64,000 bases of DNA, taken from positions 47,984,001 through 48,048,000 of the forward strand of contig NC_068915.1 of the NCBI RefSeq assembly GCF_023091745.1, given 5' to 3'. A model generated the notes under the pieces. That model was not told the DNA's origin. It ran no database searches and saw only the letters and a program-made list of their open reading frames with translations. The position numbers and the translations under genes are program-made. Numbering within the stretch: position 1 is the first letter of the stretch; every line of letters starts with the position of its first letter. Below are positions 56,777 through 64,000 of this stretch, one piece after another. This stretch comes from Budorcas taxicolor (lineage: Eukaryota; Chordata; Mammalia; Artiodactyla; Bovidae).

Positions 56777-57766
56777 AAACAATAAAAAGTATACGAAGAA
56801 AAATAAAAAGCACTAGTAATATATATGTAAGCTAAGAGGGGTTTTTTGGGAAAAATTTCAGAAATGTATTTTATAAATTTTATTAAATATAAACTGGATT
56901 TCTAACCATTTCCATTTTCTATCTTGATCTGGACTTCTGAAGTCTTAGTTCAACTATAAAATTCTGAAATCCTAACTCTGTATTATTATTAGGTTTTCTA
57001 TATCTCCTTACTAGTTTAGCATAGACTTAAGTGACAATGTTATTTTTAACAAACTAAGATATTAGCTGTTAATGTTTTGTTGTAGAGAACTATTATATCT
57101 CATTTGAACTGCAAACTTGGAATTTCTGACATTTTAGGTTGAAAGAAGTATTAAATATAACTCTCCCTTTCTCTATTTGAATGGCCCTCCTTTCACTAAT
57201 AATCTGGACTTTTCACTTGTCAGTTGGCTAATTTGTTTGAAATAAAAGATGAAGTGATAGTGATAATAGAATAAAAGGAAATGAACTCTAAGAAAAAGCC
57301 ATTCTATTGTCTAGATTTAGGTCACTTGATACAGTTTCCTTGTCCTTTTATCTAATTCTTCTTTAATACAAAACCTTTGTAGCTGTGGGCTTTTTGAATA
57401 AGTAAATAGAACTGAAGTGGACTTAGAGATTCTCTTCCAAGTGGGATGTATCTGTAAGTATGTTGGGCAATGATGCCTTTGAGGTCTCTTGATGACACGC
57501 TATAAATAATCTGGCTGAATTAAAAAAATCTTGAATAGTGGTAAAATACTCAGTGTGAAAGCAGCCACATTAACAGTCTCTTAAAATAAACCTTAACAGA
57601 CCCATTGATAAATATCTTAGGGTCTTTCCAACTCAGGAGAGCCAAGGCAAGCTGCAGAGACTTGGCAAAATGCCTTATAGATTTGGTGCTATAGATCTAT
57701 ATATGAGATCATTAGCTTAATACAACAAGTAGAAAATGGATTATACTCACCTTTTTGTGGTAGTTC
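56777..57766. other. Unannotated AT-rich stretch
   Basis: Nothing recognised. Confidence 0.5.
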
Positions 57767-57860
57767 AATTCAACCAATATTTGTTAAATACCTTCTACTT
57801 GTCAGACATTAATAGGTGCTTAATATCTTAATGTAGTTCAGCTTATTCAAAAGCAAGAGG
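57767..57860 (-). repeat. Possible LINE2/MIR-class remnant
   Basis: 'attcaaccaatatttgttaa' followed by 'ataccttctacttgtcagac' and 'aataggtgctt' resembles the common old 'caacaaatatttattgagca' motif. Confidence 0.4.
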
Positions 57861-58776
57861 TTGCTTTATCAAAAGAGACTCCCAATTTACTTTAAATTAC
57901 ATGATGTAAATACACACAGGTTACTAATAAAGTGTCGGACAAGATTCCAGTGTAGCATAAAAAGTCAGAAACAGTTTCTTGGATGAGATGGTACTTAAGG
58001 AAAAGCATAGAATACAAATGGGTAGCCTTTTAATTACTAGAATTAACTCTATCATTTTCCTAATTATTTCTATGACTATCATTTTACAATAAATTCTTGG
58101 CATTTGTAAATTTCTTATGGGTTAAGTCTAGCTCTTAAAGAGTAATCCTAAAGTTTTGTGAAATTGCTAATAAGAAAGTTTAATTGTTGGCTGTTAGGAA
58201 TAATTGAAAACTCAATGAAACCACCTTGAATAATAAAAGGAAGCAATTTCAGACTATCATGCATTCTTTAGAATTTTTGTTTATGCATTACTTTGTTTAG
58301 TACTCTCTGTACTCTGTGTCCTCTCTGCTGCCTTTTTTCATATAAATATTTCAGACTCAGGTAGTTTTTCCTGGGGCAGTAAAATGATTTCACCTGCTCT
58401 CAACACATTTGTACAACAAGCTGTCTAGAAGAACAAAGAGCTTATCTTACTTGAACAATCAAATATAAAGCCTGGACATCAAGATTAATGTTCCAAGTTG
58501 GATCCACCTGGGAACCAAACCCTTTAGATGAAGAAATGCACAGAGAGATTAGATTTATTCTAGGTTAGTTCCATCTCTGAAACAATCACAGGGACAAATG
58601 AATGGGTTTATGCAGCTGGTTTAGAAGATGCATCAGCATTTGGCTCTAGACCAGGATGTGGAGTAAAATACAATCTGAGTGAATGGAGATTATTGGGGGA
58701 GAGTGGATGTCTCAGCTTCCAGAGGAGCTGAAACATCTTTCCACCATCTGCATTGAAACTTCTCTTTAATGGCCTC
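57861..58776. other. Unannotated AT-rich stretch
   Basis: Nothing recognised. Confidence 0.5.
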
Positions 58777-58787
58777 TTCTGCTCTTG

Positions 58788-58979
58788 GGGGCTTCCCTTG
58801 TGTCTCAGCTGGTAAAGAATCCACCTGCAATGTGGGAGACCTGGGTTTGATCCTTGACTTGGGAAGATCCCCTGGAGCAGGGAAAGAGTCTCCACTCCAA
58901 TATTCTGGCCTAGAGAATTCCATGGACTATATAGTCCACGGGAACACAAAGTGTTGGACATGACTGAGTGACTTTCATT
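58788..58979 (+). mobile_element. Bov-tA SINE with perfect target duplication
   Basis: Complete head and body, flanked by the perfect 11-bp 'ttctgctcttg' at 58777-58787 and 58980-58990. Confidence 0.96.
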
Positions 58980-58990
58980 TTCTGCTCTTG

Positions 58991-59443
58991 TATTCAATAT
59001 ATTTCAGCATATATTTTCTGAGCTTTTGTATGTGGAAACTAATATGTTGTTTTAGCATATGTAAATTAGAAGATTTTGGAAGGTCTCCAGGTGAGCTACT
59101 TATAAAGAAATTCAATACTCAGATGTGTTTTTCAACACACTCGAAACAATTATCCAGTCTCAGGAGCTAATGCATACTATAAGCAAACTCAATTCTGACA
59201 CTATCTATCCAAGAGTTATCATCAGAGCCCACAGATTAAGGGCACAACCCCAAAGATTACTCCAATAAGACACACTATTTGTGTTATCAATCACAAGTCC
59301 ATATTGTCACATATGCTTCTGAACAACTGGCTATAAATCAGAAATCTCTGTGATCCCTTCTTGGGTGCAATTAATTTGCAAGAGCAGGTCACAGAACTCA
59401 GAGAAACATTACTTACATTTACCTGTTTATACAAAGAATATAT
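58991..59443. other. Unannotated stretch
   Basis: Nothing recognised. Confidence 0.5.
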
Positions 59444-59552
59444 GGTTTCCAAGGCAAACCATTCAATATCACAGTAATCTAAGTCTATGCCCCAATGAGT
59501 AACACTGAAGAAGATGAAGTTGAACGATTCTATGAAGACCTACAAGACTTTT

Positions 59553-59824
59553 GGAGAAGGAGATGGCACCCCATGCCAGTACTTTTGCCTGGAAAATCCC
59601 ATGGATGGAGAAGCCTGATGGACTGCAGTCCATGGGGTCTCAAAGAGTCAGCCATGACTGAACAACTTCACTTTGACTTTTCACTTTCACAAATTGGAGA
59701 AAGAAATGGCAACCCACTCCGGTGTTTTTGCCTGGAGAATCCCAGGGACTGAGGAGCCTGGTGCGCTGCTGTCTACGGGGTCGCACAGAGTCAGACACAA
59801 CTGAAACGACTTAGGAGCAGCAGC
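59553..59824 (+). mobile_element. Bov-A2 SINE dimer nested in BovB endonuclease
   Basis: Both monomers, linker 'tttcacaaattggagaaaga' and a short AGC tail. Flanked by 'acaagactttt' (59542-59552) and 'acaagacctttt' (59825-59836), a duplication of BovB coding sequence. Confidence 0.96.
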
Positions 59825-60554
59825 ACAAGACCTTTTAGAACTAACACCCCAAAAAGATATCCTTTTCATTGTAGGGGACTGGAATGCAAAAATAGAAAGT
59901 CAAGAAACACCTGAAGGAACAGGCAAATTTGGCCTGGTAATACGGAATGAAGCAAGGCAAAGACTAATAGAGTTTTGCCAAGAGAACGCACTGGTCATAG
60001 CAAACACCCTCTTCCAACAACACAAGAGAAGACTCTACACATGGACATCACCAGATGGTCAACACCGAAATCAGATTGATTATATTCTTTGCAACCAAAG
60101 ATGGAGAAGCTTTATAAAGTCAACAAAAACAAGACCGGGAGCTGACTGTGGCTCAGATCATGAATTCCTTATTGCCAAATTCACACTTAAATTGAAAAAA
60201 AGTAGAGAAAACCACTAGACCATTCAGGTATAACCTAAATCAAATCCCTCATGATTATACAGTGGAAGTGATAAATAGATTTAAGAGACTAGACCTGATA
60301 GATACAGTGCATGATGAACTATGGACCGTGGTTTGTGACATTGTACAGGAGACAGGGATCAAGACCATCCCCATGGAAAAGAAATGCAAAAAGCAAAATG
60401 GCTGTCTGGGGAGGCCTTACAAATAGCTGTGAAAAGAAGAGAAGCAAAAAGCAAAAGAAAAAAGGAAAGATATAAGCATCTGAATGCAGAGTTCCAAAGA
60501 ATAGCAAGAAGAGATAAGAAAGCCTTCTTCAGCAATCAATGTAAAGAAATAGAG

Positions 60555-60764
60555 AGTGAAGTGAAGTCACTCAGTTGTGTCTGACTCTTTGTGACCCCAT
60601 GGGCTATAGCCTACTAGGCTCCTCTGTCCATGGGATTTTCCAGGCAGTAGTCCTGGAGTGGATTGCCATTTCTTTCTCCAGGGGATCTTCCCAACCCAGG
60701 GATCGAACCCTGGTCTCCCGCATTGTAGATAGACGCTTTGCAGTCTGAGCCACCAGGGAAGTCC
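60555..60764 (-). mobile_element. Bov-tA SINE nested in BovB
   Basis: Antisense body and head, ending 'gagccaccagggaagtcc'. Flanked by 'aaagaaatagag' (60543-60554) and 'aaagaaataagag' (60765-60777), a target duplication of BovB sequence with one extra base. Confidence 0.96.
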
Positions 60765-62480
60765 AAAGAAATAAGAGAAAAACAACAGAATGGGAAAGAC
60801 TAGAGATCTCTTCAAGAAAATTAGAGATACCAAGGAACATTTCATGCAAAAATGGGCTCAATAAGGACAGAACTGGTATGGACCTAACAGAAGCAGAAGA
60901 TATTAAGATGAGGTGGCAAGAATATACAGAAGAACTGTACAAAAAAGATCTTCATGACCAAGATAATCACGATGGTATAATCACTCACCTAGAGCCAGAC
61001 ATCCTGGAATGTGATGTCAAGTGGGCCTTAGAAAGCATCACTATGAACAAAGCTAGTGGAGGTGATGGAATTCCAGTTGAGCTATTTCAAATCCTGAAAG
61101 ACGATGCCATGAAACTACTACACTCACTATGCCAGCAAATTTGGAAAACTCAGCAGTGGCCACAGAACAGGAAAAGGTCAGTTTTCATTCCAATCCCAAA
61201 GCAAGACAATGCCAAAGAATGCTCAAACTATTGCACAATTGCACTCATCTCACACACTAGTAAAATAATGATCAAAATTCTCCAAGCCAGGCTTCAGCAA
61301 TACATGAACCATGAACTCCCTGATGTTCAGCTGGTTTTAGGAAAGGCAGAGGAACCAGAGATCAAATTGCCAACATCTGCTGGATCATGGAAAAAGCAAG
61401 AGAGTTCCAGAAAAAACATCTATTTCTGCTTTATTGACTGTGCCAAAGCCTTTGACTGTGTGGATCACAATAAACTGTGCAAAATTCTGAGATAGATGGG
61501 AATATCAGACCACCTGACCTGCCTATTCAGAAACCTATATGCAGGTTAGGAGGCAACAGTTAGACCTGGACATGGAACAACAGACTGGTTCCAAATAGGA
61601 AAAGGAGTACATCAAGGTGGTATATTGCCACCCTGCTTATTTAACTTATTTAAACGCTGAGCTGGAAGAAGCACAAGCTAGAATCAAGATTGCTGGGAGA
61701 AATATCAATAACCTCAGATATGCAGATGACACCATCCTTATGGCAGAAAGTGAAGAGGAACTAAAAAGCCTCTTGATGAAAGTGAAAGAGGAGAGTGAAA
61801 AGGTTGGCTTAAAGCTCAACATTCAGAAAACAAAGATCATGGCATCTAGTCCCATCACTTCATGGAAAATAGATGGGGAAACAGTGGAAACAGTGTCAGA
61901 CTTTATTTTTGGGGGCTCCAAAATCACTGCAGATGGTGACAGCAACCATGAAATTAAAAGACGCTTACTCCTTGGAAGGAAAGTTATGACCAACCTAGAT
62001 GGCATATTCAAAAGCTGAGACAGTATTTTGCCAGCAAAGGTGTGTCTAGTCAAGGCTATGGTTTTTCCAGTGGTCATGTATGGATGTGAGAGTCGGACTG
62101 TGAAGAAAGCTGAGTGCCGAAGAATTGATGCTTTTGAACTGTGGTGTTGGAGAAGACTCTTGAGAGTCCCTTGGACTGCAAGGAGATCCAACCAGTCCAT
62201 TCTAAAGGAGATCAGTCCTAGATGTTCTTTGGAAGGAGTGATGCTAAATCTGAAACTCCAGTACTTTGGCCACCTCATGCAAAGAGTTGACTCATTGGAA
62301 AAGACTCTGATGCTGGGAGGGATTGGGGGCAGGAGGAGAAGGGGACGACAGAGGATGAGATGGCTGGATGGCATCACTGACTCGATGGACGTGAGTTTGA
62401 GTGAACTCTGGGAGTTGGTGATGGACAAGGGAGGCCTGGCGTGCTGCGATTCATGGGGTCACAAAGAGTGAGACACAACT

Positions 62481-62651
62481 GAGAGTCTTCACTTTCACTT
62501 TCATGCATTGGAGAAGGAAATGGCAACCCACTCCAGTGTTCTTGCCTGGAGAATCCCAGGGATGAGGGAGCCTGGTGGTCTGCCGTCTATGGGGTTGCAC
62601 AGAGTTGGAAACGACTGAAGCAACTTAGCAGCAGCAGCAGCAGCAGCAGCA
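62481..62651 (+). mobile_element. Second monomer of Bov-A2 fused to BovB
   Basis: Starts with the Bov-A2 linker 'cactttcatgcattggagaa', runs through the second monomer to 'gaagcaacttagcag', and ends in an (AGC)n tail of about eight units (62628-62651). No first monomer is present and its place is taken by the BovB 3' end. Confidence 0.92.
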
Positions 62652-63239
62652 TACATAGCGAGAAGTAAACAGAACTTGGATGCACCCCTTCCCAGCATGT
62701 GGGAATATTTACCAGTATGGTAGTTCCTCAAACTCCTTGTTCAAAAGTTTTCATGAGTCTTAACTTATAGTGATACCACTCTCCTTCCCAGAGCCTATGA
62801 TGGGGCTGAAATTTTCAACCATCTAATCACTTGGTCATTCTGGAGACTAGCCCCATCCTGAAGCTATTTAGGCACCCCAACATAGATTAGCTCATTAGTG
62901 TAAATTTAGGTGTGTTCAGAAAAGAATTCTTATGAATAACAAAAGATGATCTTATCTCCCAGGAAATCCAAAAAGTTTTAGTTACTCTGGGCCAAAAAAT
63001 GGTTAAAAATAAAAGACCTTTCTATTATTTATTATGCCTCACATACATTTAATTTTAGAAATTGACTTCTAAGATGAAAGTGGATATTGACTCCTTCATT
63101 AGATTTTCAATTGTTTCCATAATAAATAGCCACTAGCTTAGTCAATTAAAACAACATATTATTTTAAAAGAAAGAAAGAAAGAAAACTTATGTCCATAGA
63201 AGTAGAACATGTGTATAAAAAGGCTAAAATAAAATGTTA
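62652..63239. other. Unannotated AT-rich stretch
   Basis: Nothing recognised apart from (AAAG)n at 63166-63186. Confidence 0.5.
63166..63186. repeat. (AAAG)n microsatellite
   Basis: About five AAAG/GAAA units. Confidence 0.85.
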
Positions 63240-63835
63240 GTAGGGCTGTGCTTCCTTTTTGGAGACTAAGGAAGAATCTATTTTCTGTCCATTTGGGTTG
63301 TTAGCAGAATCTAGTTCCTTGTGGTTATAGGACTAATGTCCCCATTTTCTTGTTGGCTGTAAACTAAGGTTGTTTCCAAATACCAGAGGCTGCCACATTC
63401 TCGGACTCAAGTCCTTCTTTCTCTGTTTTCCAAGCCAGTGATAAAGGATCAGATCTCACTCACTTTGAATTACCTCCTCAGTCAGACAAGATTCTCTACT
63501 TTTAAATAGAGATTAATATGATCTAATATGACTAGACTGGGTTCATCCTGGTATCCAGGGTAATCTCCTCACTTAAAAGTTCCTAAATTTTATGATATCT
63601 GAAGAGCTCCTTTTGCCATATTCATGGGTTTGTGAGATTCGGACAGGAATATCTTTGGGGTCCCATTATCCTGCCTACCTTAATACAATAATCTCCACTT
63701 TATTTTCAAAATGATCTCCTGTAAAATTATTACAGTTACTGTATTATTTAGGGTTCTATAGAGAATAAAGCCAATGTACGTCAATTGCTAGAGTGTCTCT
63801 GTTTGCCTGGGTGTAAGAGAATAAGAGTGTAAGAG
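63240..63835 (-). repeat. Possible old LTR relics
   Basis: 'tattttctgtccatttgggt' through 'atctttggggtcccattatc' (about 63270-63680), then 'tattatttagggttctatag' (about 63742), resemble antisense ends of MaLR/ERVL-type LTRs. Family and limits unresolved. Confidence 0.35.
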
Positions 63836-63939
63836 TGATTTAGTGTGGGGATTTTGGGTAATGTGATATCTCCTTGAAGTCTTGAGGGGCTAGAATCTGA
63901 GATCAGTCATGTGATCAGTCAACCACGCTTATGCAAGGA

Positions 63940-64000
63940 AGTCCAAATTCATGTTCATTGAACCAGTGATGCCATCCAACCATCTTATCCTCTGCTGCTC
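63940..64000 (-). mobile_element. BovB fragment, running off the window
   Basis: 'ttcatgttcattgaaccagt' and 'gatgccatccaaccatctta' match the antisense BovB 3' region. The usual terminus ('cagttcagtcactcag') is absent on the left, so the copy is 3'-truncated or rearranged here. Confidence 0.8.

Larger units (their letters stand above)
59456..62470 (+). pseudogene. BovB endonuclease/reverse transcriptase relic
   Basis: Pieces in order: endonuclease start around 59495 (SNTEEDEVERFYEDLQDF, then interrupted by Bov-A2), and the rest of the endonuclease at 59838-60200. A linker region follows (KAKWLSGEALQIA at 60388 onward, frame shifted). The reverse transcriptase is at 60878-61495, with FIPIPKQDNAKECSNYCTIA, a frame slip at the 'LVLGKAEEPEIKL' segment, then motif A IDCAKAFDCVDHNKL. 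Palm motif YADD is intact at 61719-61730 (LRYADDTILMAESEEEL). The C-terminal domain is at 62028-62471. The SINE insertions, a stop after ILR at 61493 and several shifts kill the gene, but both catalytic motifs keep their aspartates, unlike the minus-strand copy at 50640. Confidence 0.9.
59444..62480 (+). mobile_element. BovB LINE, 5'-truncated, with two nested SINEs
   Basis: Starts inside the endonuclease ('tttccaaggcaaaccattca') and continues through the reverse transcriptase to the 3' end at about 62480. Removing the nested Bov-A2 (59553-59824) and Bov-tA (60555-60764) leaves about 2.55 kb of BovB. The terminus is unusual: instead of the repeated 'actga' end it passes into the second half of a Bov-A2. 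Confidence 0.95.

Noticed and set aside
61823..62428. 201-codon minus-strand frame
   Set aside because: It lies antisense to the BovB reverse transcriptase and C-terminal region. The same antisense peptide ('[20 protein letters not shown]' type) recurs at 36639, 40058, 41851 and 50625, so it is a shadow of BovB.
1..64000. A host protein-coding gene
   Set aside because: No frame longer than about 100 codons outside transposon sequence, no recognisable protein family, and no consistent exon pattern with splice sites.

Overview
The window reads as nuclear DNA of a ruminant, almost certainly a bovid. It carries repeat families confined to that lineage: tRNA-Glu-derived Bov-tA SINEs, Bov-A2 dimers with AGC tails, the RTE-type LINE BovB, ruminant L1 and a BTLTR1-like class II LTR. 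Cetartiodactyl CHR SINEs and old mammalian MIR, LINE2-like and MaLR-type remnants are also present. The sequence is AT-rich. I recognise no host protein-coding exon, functional RNA gene or CpG island, so it is probably a gene desert or the inside of a very long intron. Nearly every long reading frame is a relic or an antisense shadow of BovB or L1.

Layout. 1-7600: mostly unique DNA with LINE2/MIR remnants, Bov-tA SINEs, a (CA)24 microsatellite and a G-quadruplex-type tract. 7.6-19 kb: long repeat-poor stretches broken by a few SINEs, a short BovB tail and two Bov-A2 copies; 15.6-18.6 kb is almost free of young repeats. 19-21.9 kb: a BovB fragment nested in a SINE, a 5'-inverted L1 and a clean Bov-A2 insertion. 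21.9-29 kb: mostly unique DNA. 29.2-31.4 kb: a 1,653-bp solo LTR with a perfect 6-bp target duplication, landed in a compound SINE. 32-33.7 kb: a degraded old L1.

From 35 to 43.3 kb a decayed ruminant L1 (ORF1 and ORF2 relics) is split by a BovB tail and by a larger BovB copy that itself contains an L1 3' end. It is ended by a BovB insertion with an inverted 5' part. 43.7-50.5 kb: CHR and Bov-tA SINEs, MIR, LTR-like relics and a BovB fragment. 50.6-53.7 kb: a near-complete dead BovB on the minus strand. 59.4-62.65 kb: a BovB on the plus strand with two nested SINEs, fused at its 3' end to half a Bov-A2. The last 60 bases enter another BovB.

The 'system' here is a retrotransposon network. Bov-tA and Bov-A2 lack reverse transcriptase and share 3'-end sequence with BovB, which is thought to mobilise them. 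The nesting and target-site duplications give a relative insertion order. I found no convincing novel gene system. The most interesting signals are structural: twin-priming inversions, a BovB/Bov-A2 chimera, a three-level nest and two small unexplained duplications. All family names rest on recognition by eye, and boundaries without a stated duplication are good to about 10-20 bases.
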